This document shows positions 9,714-18,700 of a DNA stretch of 64,000 bases, piece by piece. A program made the translations under genes and the position numbers. The notes under the pieces are model-generated. The model had not been told where the DNA came from. It was given only the letters and a program-made list of their open reading frames with translations, and made no database searches. Source of the DNA: Pseudomonas flavescens (GTDB lineage Bacteria > Pseudomonadota > Gammaproteobacteria > Pseudomonadales > Pseudomonadaceae); NCBI RefSeq assembly GCF_013408425.1, contig NZ_JACBYV010000001.1:1426001-1490000 (forward strand), written 5' to 3'. The number at the start of each line of letters is the position of its first letter. Position 1 is the stretch's first letter.

Positions 9714-9974
9714 ATGCAATGCCGTCCCGGTTGTGGCGCCTGCTGCATATCGCCATCCATCACCTCCTTCATTCCTGGCATGCCCAACGGCAAGCCGGCG
9801 GGGCAGCGCTGCGTGAACCTCGACCAGAGCAACCGCTGCACGATCTTCGGCCATCCGGATCGCCCCGAGGTTTGCTCCGCATTTTCCGCGGATTTCGATG
9901 TCTGCGGTAATAGCAGCGAAGAAGCCATCCGCCTGCTCGCCTGGCTGGAAGGTGCTACGACAGCAGCTGTTTGA
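9714..9974 (+). CDS. YkgJ-family cysteine cluster protein
   Basis: This 86-residue protein begins MQCRPGCGACC (C3, C7, C10, C11) and has further cysteines in GQRCVNLDQSNRCTIF, PEVCSAF and FDVCGN. This is the zinc/iron-chelating cysteine cluster of the YkgJ family. The function of the family is not known. It is 85 bp downstream of the histidine kinase gene and 37 bp upstream of the START-domain gene. Confidence 0.85.
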   Translation: MQCRPGCGACCISPSITSFIPGMPNGKPAGQRCVNLDQSNRCTIFGHPDRPEVCSAFSADFDVCGNSSEEAIRLLAWLEGATTAAV

Positions 9975-10011
9975 GGCACTACAAGAAAAGAAGTCAGCCC
10001 CGGAGAATGAA

Positions 10012-10611
10012 ATGTCGTTGACCCGATTGTTGGTAGCAAGCACTGCCCTGTGCATCGCGTCTGCCGCTCACGCCGAAGAGTGGACCCTGGCCAAGGACGA
10101 AGAGGGCATCAAGGTGTACCTCAGCGAAGTGGCCGGCTCACCTTACAAGGCTTACCGCGGCGTGACGCTGATCAAGGCGGATATAAGCAAGCTCAAAGGC
10201 CTGCAGGAAGACGTCAAGGCATCATGCGCGTGGATCCACGAGTGCCGGGAGCAACGACTGCTCAAGCATGAAGGCGACAAGAGCTGGACCTACACGCGCT
10301 TCAATACCCCGTGGCCCGTCACACCGCGTGATTCGATCATCGAGGTGACGACCGAGCAGGGCGCCGATGGCAGCGTGACCCGCAAGCTGCATGGCGTGCC
10401 CGATTACAAGCCCGAAGAGAAAGGTTATGTGCGCGTGGCCGAGGTGGAAGGCTACTGGACGATGACACCCAAGCCAGACGGCATGGTCGAGGTCGTTTAC
10501 CAGGCGCATTCCGATCCGGGCGGCAGCGTACCTTCGTGGCTTTCCAACAAGTTCGTCGTGGAAGCGCCTTTCAACACCCTCAAGGGCATGCGCGAAAAGG
10601 CCAAGCAGTAG
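10012..10611 (+). CDS. Secreted START-domain protein
   Basis: The 199-residue product has a classic signal peptide (LLVASTALCIASAAHA, cleavage after residue 20), so the mature protein is probably periplasmic. The rest matches the START / polyketide cyclase-like lipid-binding fold: EEGIKVYLSEVAGSPYKAYRG, the HECREQRLL segment, VTPRDSIIEV, and a C-terminal amphipathic helix (LKGMREKAK). The ligand is unknown but is expected to be hydrophobic. The start at 10012 has GGAG 6 nt upstream; an upstream extension of the frame would lose the signal peptide. A strong terminator follows. Confidence 0.85.
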   Translation: MSLTRLLVASTALCIASAAHAEEWTLAKDEEGIKVYLSEVAGSPYKAYRGVTLIKADISKLKGLQEDVKASCAWIHECREQRLLKHEGDKSWTYTRFNTPWPVTPRDSIIEVTTEQGADGSVTRKLHGVPDYKPEEKGYVRVAEVEGYWTMTPKPDGMVEVVYQAHSDPGGSVPSWLSNKFVVEAPFNTLKGMREKAKQ

Positions 10612-10668
10612 CCTGGGGGCTGCAGAAGCAGGTGTGGGCAGCCGTGACCGGCAAATGCGCCACAAATG

Positions 10669-10697
10669 AAAAGACCCGCCAATTGGCGGGTCTTTTT
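10669..10697. terminator. Bidirectional terminator between the START-domain gene and the BI-1 gene
   Basis: AAAGACCCGCC-AATT-GGCGGGTCTTT is a perfect 11-bp stem with a 4-nt loop and T or A tracts on both sides. It lies between two convergent genes. Confidence 0.93.
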
Positions 10698-10714
10698 CGT
10701 ACGGGTGTGGTCGA

Positions 10715-11383
10715 TCAGTCGTCGCCGCCCATGATGCCGAAGATCTGCAGCAGGCTGACGAACAGGTTGTAGATCGATACATACAGGCTGATGGTCGCCA
10801 TGATGTAGTTACGCTCGCCACCGTGGATGATCGCGCTGGTCTGATACAGGATACAGGCCGACGAGAACAGCACGAAGCCAGCGCTGATCGCCAGTTGCAG
10901 GCCGCTGATCTGGAAGAAGAAGCTGGCCAGCACGGCACCCAGCAGGACGAAGAAACCGGCGGTGATGAAGCCGCTCAGGAAGCTCATGTCCTTGCGAGTG
11001 GTCAGCACGTAGGCAGACAGACCACAGAACACCAGTGCCGTCATCATGAACGCCGAGCTGACGACTTCAGCGCCGTTGGCCATGCCCATGTAGCGGTTGA
11101 GGATCGGGCCCAGGGTGTAACCCATGAAACCGGTCAACGCGAAGGCGGACAGCAGACCCCAGCCGGAGTCACGCAGTTTGGCCGTCAGGAAGAACAGGCC
11201 GTAGAAGCCGATCAGCACGACGAAGATGTTCGGGTACGGCACGTTGGCGCGTTGAGCCATGAACGCCACGATGCCACTGAATGCCAAGGTGAGAGCCAGC
11301 AAACCGTAGGTATTGCGCAGAACGCTGCTGACTGCGGTTTGTTCAACCCGTGTGGGGTTGTGTGCGTAATCTTGTTCGCGCAT
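10715..11383 (-). CDS. Bax inhibitor-1 / YccA family membrane protein
   Basis: The 222-residue protein has seven predicted membrane segments and the BI-1 family patterns GYTLGPILN and [15 protein letters not shown], with the acidic tail GIMGGDD. Bacterial members include YccA, which modulates the membrane protease FtsH; others leak calcium. Which applies here cannot be told. The start at 11383 (MREQDYA) is chosen because AGGAG lies 7 nt upstream; the ORF extends further upstream without support. Confidence 0.9.
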   Translation of the reverse strand: MREQDYAHNPTRVEQTAVSSVLRNTYGLLALTLAFSGIVAFMAQRANVPYPNIFVVLIGFYGLFFLTAKLRDSGWGLLSAFALTGFMGYTLGPILNRYMGMANGAEVVSSAFMMTALVFCGLSAYVLTTRKDMSFLSGFITAGFFVLLGAVLASFFFQISGLQLAISAGFVLFSSACILYQTSAIIHGGERNYIMATISLYVSIYNLFVSLLQIFGIMGGDD

Positions 11384-11562
11384 GGCGACACTCCTGTAAA
11401 GGCTAATGGTTCCGTGACCAAGGTCGGAAGGCATCATAGCAGAGCCTTGGGTACTGCCAAATCAGAGTGTTTGACAGTGTGTTACGTTCCGGTAAGATGC
11501 CGCCCGCAACCAACAAGGTTGCAAAGGGATGTTTCGGCAAGATGAAGCACCCACGTCGACCT

Positions 11563-11653
11563 GGAGGGTTGGCAGAGCGGTTGAATGCACCGGTCTTGAA
11601 AACCGGCGAACGTTAGTAGCGTTCCCAGGGTTCGAATCCCTGGCCCTCCACCA
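11563..11653 (+). tRNA. tRNA-Ser (TGA anticodon)
   Basis: A 91-nt gene with acceptor stem GGAGGGT paired to GCCCTCC, anticodon loop CTTGAAA (TGA), a long variable arm (GAACG...CGTTC) typical of serine tRNA, T loop GTTCGAATC and an encoded CCA end. Confidence 0.97.
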
Positions 11654-11963
11654 TTTTCAGCCCCGCGCTGTGTGCCCCGATCCCGCTGGGAGCGGCATAA
11701 AGCGTGCGGAGCCACCCGATCTCGATCGCGCCTCGATGTGAATCGTTCTTCGCGCCTTTCAGGCACAGGACGAGACGTGCCGTTGTCTGCTCCCATACTT
11801 CCAGTGCTTGCGTCAGACGCCAACCTCGGCGAGAAACCGCGAATTCTCCGCGCCAACACGCGAGCCGGATACGGCGTAGCGGAAGCCACCGGCAAGGCCC
11901 TCGACGGAATCGCCGACCTCTTGGCGTTCGCCGCGCGCTGTGCGGTGCTGGCAAGTCTTCAGC
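11654..11963. other. 310-bp gap with no recognised feature
   Basis: The region between tRNA-Ser and the convergent small gene contains only overlapping ORFs with arginine-rich, low-complexity translations and no ribosome binding site. I see no RNA gene or clear terminator. Confidence 0.5.
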
Positions 11964-12203
11964 TCATAGAGCCTGCCCAGAGGCTTTCAATCCGCTGCGC
12001 AACGCCTGAATGGTGCTGTTGAGGCCAACGAGATACGGATGCTCTGTCTGTACGCTAGGGCTGTGTGGGCCGTTGCGCTCGTCGTGGTAGCGCGGGTCAC
12101 GGCAGATCTCATCGATGATCGCGTCGTAACGCGCGCCGAGCCAGTGCATGAAGGTTTCTGCCTGTTCTTCCGAAAGGTGCAACTGGATCGTGATATTGCG
12201 CAT
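11964..12203 (-). CDS. Conserved small hypothetical protein
   Basis: This 79-residue product (MRNITIQLHLSEEQAETF...) has GGTGG 5 nt upstream of its ATG at 12203, which decides the start. It is acidic, soluble and probably alpha-helical; LSEEQAETFMHWLGARYDAI looks like a real helix and codon use matches the chromosome. I do not recognise the family. It is convergent with tRNA-Ser and divergent from the XRE regulator 417 bp away. Confidence 0.65.
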   Translation of the reverse strand: MRNITIQLHLSEEQAETFMHWLGARYDAIIDEICRDPRYHDERNGPHSPSVQTEHPYLVGLNSTIQALRSGLKASGQAL

Positions 12204-12620
12204 AAAAGCCACCGTTGCAGCGCGAACTGCCTGATCCTGCCTATGCAGGCATCACGGGGAGTTCGAGAGAGTGGGGATTTTTCGTGATCGCCAGTATGGC
12301 GAGCGCACGGATATCAGCCGATACGGCGATATCAGCGACGTTTAAAAGGAAGATCGCTGTCGGCGATGACTGTGGCGGGGAGGGCAGGCTGGAGCTGGCG
12401 TTACATCCGCCAGTAGTCGTGAGTGAAACCAAGATATGAGCTGAGTATTCATGCTGTCGTCCTTGTTCAGCAGAGGGGCTTCGTACCTTGCACGAGCGTA
12501 GCCATGCACGCTTGCTCTGTGAGGCAGGCGTTGGGCATAGTTCAATTTCGTGTAACTCGAGCAAAAGCAGGATTAGATTATTCAACGAATGTTGAATGGT
12601 CAATGCCTTAAGGGGTCTCA
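12204..12620. other. 417-bp gap upstream of the XRE regulator
   Basis: No convincing gene is visible. On the minus strand an ATG at 12452, with AAGGA 7 nt upstream, opens a 36-codon ORF to 12342; it may be a small leader or nothing. The last 60 bases are AT-rich and hold the operator-like repeat at 12581-12596. Confidence 0.4.
12581..12596. promoter_or_regulatory. Inverted repeat TTCAAC-4-GTTGAA upstream of the XRE regulator
   Basis: TTCAACGAATGTTGAA is a 16-bp inverted repeat 25 bp before the regulator start. A further GTTGAA half-site (12623-12628) lies at the start codon. Small XRE repressors commonly bind such sites to control their own gene, so autoregulation is likely but inferred. Confidence 0.5.
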
Positions 12621-12956
12621 TTGTTGAATGTTGGCGGTCGGCTCAAAGAAGAGCGTATGCGTTTGGGGTACAACCAAGCGAAATTCGCTGCTCTTGCCGG
12701 TGTGGCGAAGACATCCCAATTCAATTACGAGAAAGGCGAGCGCAGTCCAGACGCCGAGTATTTGTTCGCAGTCGCAGAAAGGGGTGTAGACATCCTTTAT
12801 GTCGTTACAGGTGAGCGTCGGCCAACCAGTGCTCAAAGCATCAGCAAGGACGAAGCCGATCTTCTGCTTCGCTACAGGCAATTGCCTGGTGATCAGCGCT
12901 CGCACACCTACCTTATCGTCAGCGCATTGGCCGAGAAGGTAGAGCGGTCTACATGA
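12621..12956 (+). CDS. XRE-family helix-turn-helix regulator (Cro/C1-type)
   Basis: The 111-residue protein has an N-terminal HTH_3 domain: GGRLKEERMRLGYNQAKFAALAGVAKTSQFNYEKGERSPDAEYL, in which the NQAKFAALAGVAKTSQ part is the helix-turn-helix. The C-terminal half is short and helical. Phage-type and stand-alone regulators of this size are common in Pseudomonas. It starts with TTG, preceded at a good distance by AAGGGG; no ATG or GTG is available before the HTH. Target genes are unknown apart from likely autoregulation. Confidence 0.85.
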   Translation: MLNVGGRLKEERMRLGYNQAKFAALAGVAKTSQFNYEKGERSPDAEYLFAVAERGVDILYVVTGERRPTSAQSISKDEADLLLRYRQLPGDQRSHTYLIVSALAEKVERST

Positions 12957-13108
12957 GTCTGACGAGGCGCTTGTTTACTCGCTTCTGTTCTCGATCAATA
13001 AGTCTCACCACTGCCGCCGCTGACGCCAACCAAAGTACCTGCCTGGATAAAACTGCCGTTCCTTTGGAACTGCGCGTGCACCACCCAACGGAATGAAGGA
13101 ATCATGTC

Positions 13109-13546
13109 ATGGAGATTCGGGTACGAATCGGCAACGGATCCGATATCGGTGCGATATTCGATATACGCACCAGTGTTAAGGAAAACCACCTGTCCCGTGA
13201 CCAACTGATGGAAATGGGCATCACCCCGGGCGCCATACGGCAGGCAATGGCCGCAACCCCGTGTCTCTGGATCGCCGAGGTCGATGGTATTGCCGCCGGT
13301 TTTTCCATGGTGGATGTCGAGGACGCCTGCGTGTTCGCAGCGTTCGTGCGCCCTGAGTTCGAAGGCCTGGGCTTGGGGCGCAGCCTGATGGCGAAAGCCG
13401 AAGCCTTGCTGTTCAAGCAGCACCAGACGATCTGGCTGGAAACCGCAGAAGCGAGCCGCGCTGCCGGCTTCTATCGAAATCTCGGCTGGTTGCCGACGGA
13501 GCGCTTGCCAGCGGGCGACATTCGCTTCGAGAAGCACCGCGAGTGA
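13109..13546 (+). CDS. GNAT-family N-acetyltransferase
   Basis: The 145-residue protein has the GNAT core: N-terminal strand and helix (IRVRIGNGSDIGAIFDIR), strand 4 ACVFAAFVRPEFEGLGLGRSL with the acetyl-CoA binding pattern (Q/R-x2-G-x-G/A) as EGLGLG, and C-terminal AAGFYRNLGWLPTE. It transfers an acetyl group from acetyl-CoA to an unknown acceptor. It is a single gene with no operon partners. Confidence 0.88.
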   Translation: MEIRVRIGNGSDIGAIFDIRTSVKENHLSRDQLMEMGITPGAIRQAMAATPCLWIAEVDGIAAGFSMVDVEDACVFAAFVRPEFEGLGLGRSLMAKAEALLFKQHQTIWLETAEASRAAGFYRNLGWLPTERLPAGDIRFEKHRE

Positions 13547-13965
13547 GTACCGGCAGCATCGCTGCTGGTAGTCGGCGCCGGTTCATGGCGACACCCCATA
13601 TCAGTAACGCCCCAGTCATTCGCTGGCTGTAACTGGCGCCCGCAAGACCGCGCCGAGGGAGGGCGGCAGATGTGCCTGCCGCTCTTTGAACGATGCATGC
13701 TGGCAGCTTCCCCGCGCGGTGCGGTGGTCCATGACCGGACACCTGATAGCCACTGGCCGCGGCTGGCAGGGAATTATCCATCCTTGCTAGCATTACCGAA
13801 CCTCGCCTATCGGAGCATGGGCGGTCTCTGAATCCTGGCATTGCGGCGCGAGTTTGTTCGCAGCGGCATACGCCATGATTTGAAGATGAGCAGTGCGTCT
13901 CAGGTCGTTTTGCTGGGTGATGGCAGAATGCCGCCTCGCCCCAGGGATGAACTTATTTTCCAGGT
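13547..13965. other. 419-bp gap upstream of the CDI locus
   Basis: It should contain the promoter of cdiB. Short overlapping ORFs are present but none has a ribosome binding site and a protein-like translation. I see no clear repeat or RNA. Confidence 0.4.
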
Positions 13966-15672
13966 ATGGATGTCATGCGCTCGTATTTCCCGTTGTTTTT
14001 CGCCGCCGTGCCGTTCATGGCGCTCGCCCAGACGCCGCCTGCGAACCTGCCTTCGCCCCTGACTCAGGACCTGATTCGCGACCGCCAGGAGCGCCTGCTG
14101 CAGGAGCAGCAACAGCGCTTGCAGGAGTTGCAGCAGTTGCCCGGGCGCACGGTGGAAGCGCCTGCCGAGGCGCCGCCCAGCGATGAACGCTGCTTCGCCA
14201 TCGAGCAGATCGAGATCAGTGGTGCCACCTCGCTGTCCGCTGCCGACAAGACCGAAATCCTGGCGCCGTTCGCCGACGATTGCCTGGGCGTCAGCCAGCT
14301 CAACGGCCTGCTCAAGGCGATCACCGACCACTACATCGACCGTGGCTACGTGACCACCCGGGCTTACCTGCCGCAGCAGGATCTGTCGGCTCGGACCCTC
14401 AACGTGGTGGTGGTCGAAGGCCGTCTCGAAGGCCTGGACAGCTCCGCGCTGGCCAGCGACCGCGAACTTGCCATGAGCTTTCCCGGCGAGACGGGCGAGA
14501 TCCTCAACCTGCGCGAACTCGAACAGCTGGTGGAAAACCTCAACCGCCTGCCGTCGCGCCCGGCCCAGCTGGAGCTGGTGCCAGGCGAGCAGGTGGGTGG
14601 CAGCCGGGTGGGGCTCAAAGGCGAGCGCAGCAAGCCCTGGCACGCCAACATCAACCGCCATAACGAGGGGCAGTTGAGCACCGGTGAGCAGCAGTGGGGC
14701 CTGGGCCTGGTATGGGACAGCCCATTGGGCCTGGCCGACCAGTTGAGCCTGCGCGCCAGCCGCGATGCGGTCAGCGACAGCTACCGTCATTCCCACGCCC
14801 AGAGCCTGTCCTACACCATCCCCTATGGCTGGTGGCGCTTCGACTACAGCTACAGCCAGAGCTACTACCGCACCCTGGCGCAAGGGGACGGCTTCCCGTT
14901 CGAAACCGATGGCGACAGCAAGCAACATGCGTTGCGTGCCGAGCGCGTGCTGCACCGCGACAGCGTCAGCAAGACCGCCGTGAGCACCGGCCTCAGCCAT
15001 GTGCGCACCAACAACTTCATCCTCGGCAACCGCATCGAACAATCGAGTAACCGGCTGACCGAGTGGCAACTGGGCTTCAACCATGGCCGCCGCGTCGGCA
15101 CGGCGTTCGTCAACCTGGACGCGGGTTGGCAGCGGGGCATCGGCGCCCTGGATGCCCAGAACAACGGCAGCCCCCGTGGCTCCGACCCAGTGGCGCGCTA
15201 CAACAAATACAGCCTGACCCTCAGCTACCTGCAGCCCTTCAGCCTGTGGGGCGAGCGCTTCAGTTTCGACAGCCTGGCCACCGGCCAGAAGAGCGAAGAC
15301 GTGCTGTTCAGCTCGCAGCGCATCAGCATCGGCGGGCTCAACTCGGTACGTGGTTTCAAGGACCAGACCCTGTCCGGCGACAGCGGCGGTTACTGGCGCA
15401 ACCAGTTGCGCTGGACCCGCCCGGTCACCTGGGCGCCGCTGCAACCCTTCGTGCAGCAGTACGGCATGGCGCTGGCCTACGACGTCGGCGTGATCCAGCG
15501 CGGCGAACACAACGCCTTCGCCAGCGGCCGCATGAGCGGCAACGCCGTGGAGTTCAGCGCCCGTGGCGAGCACCTGGCCGCCGCCGTGACCTTCGCCCAT
15601 TCCCTGGAACGCCCCGATGTGATCGCCGAGCGCGAGCGCCCGGTGCATTTCCGCGTCGACCTGTTCTTCTGA
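13966..15672 (+). CDS. cdiB: CdiB outer-membrane transporter (two-partner secretion TpsB)
   Basis: This 568-residue protein is an Omp85-superfamily TpsB pore that exports CdiA across the outer membrane. It has a signal peptide (SYFPLFFAAVPFMALA), a plug-helix/linker rich in Q and R (DRQERLLQEQQQRLQELQQL), POTRA domains (about 70-230: CFAIEQIEISGA..., LNVVVVEGRLEGL), then a 16-strand barrel with VRGFKD in the conserved L6 loop and a terminal phenylalanine (VDLFF). It is 36 bp upstream of cdiA, in the usual B-A-I order. The start could also be the ATG at 13975; both keep the signal peptide. Confidence 0.93.
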   Translation: MDVMRSYFPLFFAAVPFMALAQTPPANLPSPLTQDLIRDRQERLLQEQQQRLQELQQLPGRTVEAPAEAPPSDERCFAIEQIEISGATSLSAADKTEILAPFADDCLGVSQLNGLLKAITDHYIDRGYVTTRAYLPQQDLSARTLNVVVVEGRLEGLDSSALASDRELAMSFPGETGEILNLRELEQLVENLNRLPSRPAQLELVPGEQVGGSRVGLKGERSKPWHANINRHNEGQLSTGEQQWGLGLVWDSPLGLADQLSLRASRDAVSDSYRHSHAQSLSYTIPYGWWRFDYSYSQSYYRTLAQGDGFPFETDGDSKQHALRAERVLHRDSVSKTAVSTGLSHVRTNNFILGNRIEQSSNRLTEWQLGFNHGRRVGTAFVNLDAGWQRGIGALDAQNNGSPRGSDPVARYNKYSLTLSYLQPFSLWGERFSFDSLATGQKSEDVLFSSQRISIGGLNSVRGFKDQTLSGDSGGYWRNQLRWTRPVTWAPLQPFVQQYGMALAYDVGVIQRGEHNAFASGRMSGNAVEFSARGEHLAAAVTFAHSLERPDVIAERERPVHFRVDLFF

Positions 15673-15708
15673 TTTTTCTGATTCGCTTACGCCTCGGAGC
15701 ACCCTGAC

Positions 15709-18700
15709 ATGGACGTTCGCAGCCCATTGTTTCAAAACATCGCCCTGATTCTGGCGGGTGTGATGTTCCTCAACCCCATCGCCGCCACTGCCGCGCAACT
15801 GACGGTGGATGCGCAGGCGGGCGGCAACACCAGCCTGGGGCAGGCCGCCAATGGCGTGCCGATCGTCAACATCGCCACGCCCAACGGCAGCGGGCTGTCG
15901 CACAACAAATTCACCGACTACAACGTCGGCCAGCAGGGGCTGATCCTCAACAACGCCACCGAGCGGCTGCAGAGCACCCAGCAAGGCGGCATCATCATTG
16001 GCAACCCGAACCTGGGCGGTTCCAATCTGCAGGGGCGTGCAGCAGGGGTCATCCTCAACGAAGTGACCGGCAGCAACCGCAGCCAGCTCAAGGGCTACAC
16101 GGAAGTGGCCGGGCAGGCGGCGAACGTCATCGTCGCCAACCCCCATGGCATCACCTGCGACGGCTGCGGCTTCATCAACACCCCGCGGGCGACCCTGAGC
16201 ACGGGTGCGCCGGTGATCGAAAACGGCCAACTGCGCAGCTTCGACGTCAATGGCGGCGACATCGCCATCGAAGGTGCAGGCCTCAACGCCAGCAACGTCG
16301 ACCAGTTCGACCTGATCACCCGCAGCGCCAAGCTCAACGCCGAGCTTCATGCCAAGCGCCTGAACGTCATCACCGGCCGCAACGACGTGGATGCCGCCAC
16401 CCTGCAGGCCATCGCCAAGGCCGATGACGGCAGTGAAAAACCGCAACTGGCCATCGACAGCTCGGCCCTGGGCGGCATGTACGCCGGGGCGATTCGTCTG
16501 GTGGGCACCGAGGCGGGCGTGGGCGTGAAGCTGGCCGGCGACATGGCGGCCAGTGCCGGGGATATTCAGATCGATGCCAATGGGCAACTGACCCTGTCAC
16601 GCATCGCCGCCCGGGACAATCTGCACATCGTCGCCGGCAGTGCCGAGCTGACAGGGCCCGCTTATGCAGGCAGCAACGTCGCCATTCGCGCGACTGCTGA
16701 GCTGAGCAACAAGCAGAGTCTCGCCGCCGCCAATAGCATCGATATACAAGCCGGCCGCCTCGACAACGCGGGCATTATCGAAGCCGGCGTCAACAACGAT
16801 AACAGCCGCAATGCATCCGGCGATGTGCGCATCGACGCGACCGAGGTCCGCAATGCCGGCCGAGCGCTTGCCAGCCGCGAGCTGAAGGTCGATACCAAGG
16901 CCCTGGACAACCAGGGCGGCGTGCTGAGCGGCCAGGCACTGGCGTCGGTCAAGGCCGGCAGCATGAACAACCAGCAAGGTCGTCTGCTGTCGCAAGGTGA
17001 CGTTCAGGTCAGTGCCAGCTCTCTCGACAACGGCAATACCGGGCTCGTATCCGGTGGCAAGAGCGTTAGCCTGCAAGTCGGTGAGCTTGCCAACCGTGGT
17101 GGAGAAATCTCCAGCCAGAAGAGCGTAGCCATTTCCAGCACTGAATTGGATAACCGCTCCGGGCGGGTCATTGGCGAGCAAGGCGTAGACCTCGATGTCG
17201 CAGGCAGGATGCTCAATGCACAGGGCGTCGTGTCTTCCAATGTGCAGTTGGCCGTAAAAGCTGCGGAACTGAATAACAGCGGTTCGGGCACGCTCGTCAG
17301 CCAGGGCACGTTGAGTGCACGGGTCGATGGCGTTCTGGACAACAGTGCCGATGGGGCCCTGATTGCGAAGACCCAGCTGGACGTATCGGCAGGTGTCACC
17401 AACAACAGCAAGGCGGGCTTGCTCTCGGGCAACGTGCTTAACCTGAGCGGCGACGCGCTGGACAATCGCGGCGGTCGAATTCTCGCCGACGAGCAACTCG
17501 GTCTCAGCCTGTCGAGGGCAGATAACAGCGCGGGCGGAGTCATCGATAGCCGCGGCAGCCTGCATGCAACGACCACCTTGCTGAGCAACCAAAATGGCGG
17601 GCGTGTAATCGCCGATGGTGACCTGAACCTGCGTGCCGAACTCATCGAAAACGCTGCCCAGGGCAAGATCGCCAGCCAGGGTGACTTGACCGCTCAGGTC
17701 ACCGAGTTCAATCAGCAAGGCGGCCAGTTGCTGAGTCAGGGCCGTCTCAGTCTGCAGGGGCAGCGCCTCGATAACGGTGGCGGTGGTCTGTTGGCGGCAG
17801 GCAACGGCATCGATTTGCGAGTCGCGTCTGTCGACAACCGGGGTGGCGAAATCTCCAGCGCCGGGCGAGTGAAGGTCACTGGCCAAACCTTCGATAACAG
17901 CGCATCGGGTTTGCTGCTTGGCGATAGTGGCCTGCAACTGGCCGTTCAGCGGGTGCTCAACCACACCAAAGGCGTTCTTGGCGGGCGAGATGGGTTGCTG
18001 CTCGATGGCGAGAGCCTGGATAACAGTGCCGGCGGAACGCTGAGCAGCCTTGCCGCATTGCAACTGAATCTGCGCGGCAAACTCGACAACCGGGAAGGCC
18101 TGGTAACCGGCGAAGGGCAGGTGAAGCTGACCGCCAATGAGCTGGATAACCGCAGTGGCGCACTGTCCAGTGCGGGTGACCTGGTCATCGAGGTCGCTCA
18201 GGTGGACAACCGCGCTGGGCGCCTGCTGACCGACAGCCAGGTCGATATCGCGAGCGTGTCGCTGGACAATCGTCAGGCAGGCACCATCAGCGGCAAGACC
18301 GGAGTAGGCATCGACACCGATAGCCTGACCAACGACGATGCAGGCCGCATCACCAGCGGTGCAGGTCTGAACCTGATTGCCGATACGGTGAGTAGCAACG
18401 GCGGTCGTATTGCTGCCACCGGGCCTGTATCCGTTACCACTGGCACATTGGATCAGCGTGCAGGGCAGTTGGTCAGCGAATCCACTCTGTCGGTGGATCT
18501 GGGTCAGGGCGCACTCGATAACAGTCAGGGCGGCTTGATTGCCAGTAAGGGTGTACTGGCTCTGAACAACGTTGGTGCTCTGAACAACAGTCAGAGTGGC
18601 GAGATATCCAGTGATCTCAGCTTCGTCCTGGCGGCCAAGTCGCTGGACAACAGTGGCGGTCGCGTCATCTCCGCGCAACAGTTGCAGGTGCGCATCGACG

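Noticed and set aside
13900..16587. Minus-strand ORF of 895 codons across cdiB and the start of cdiA
   Set aside because: Shadow of cdiB; it covers two genes and their gap with a low-complexity translation.
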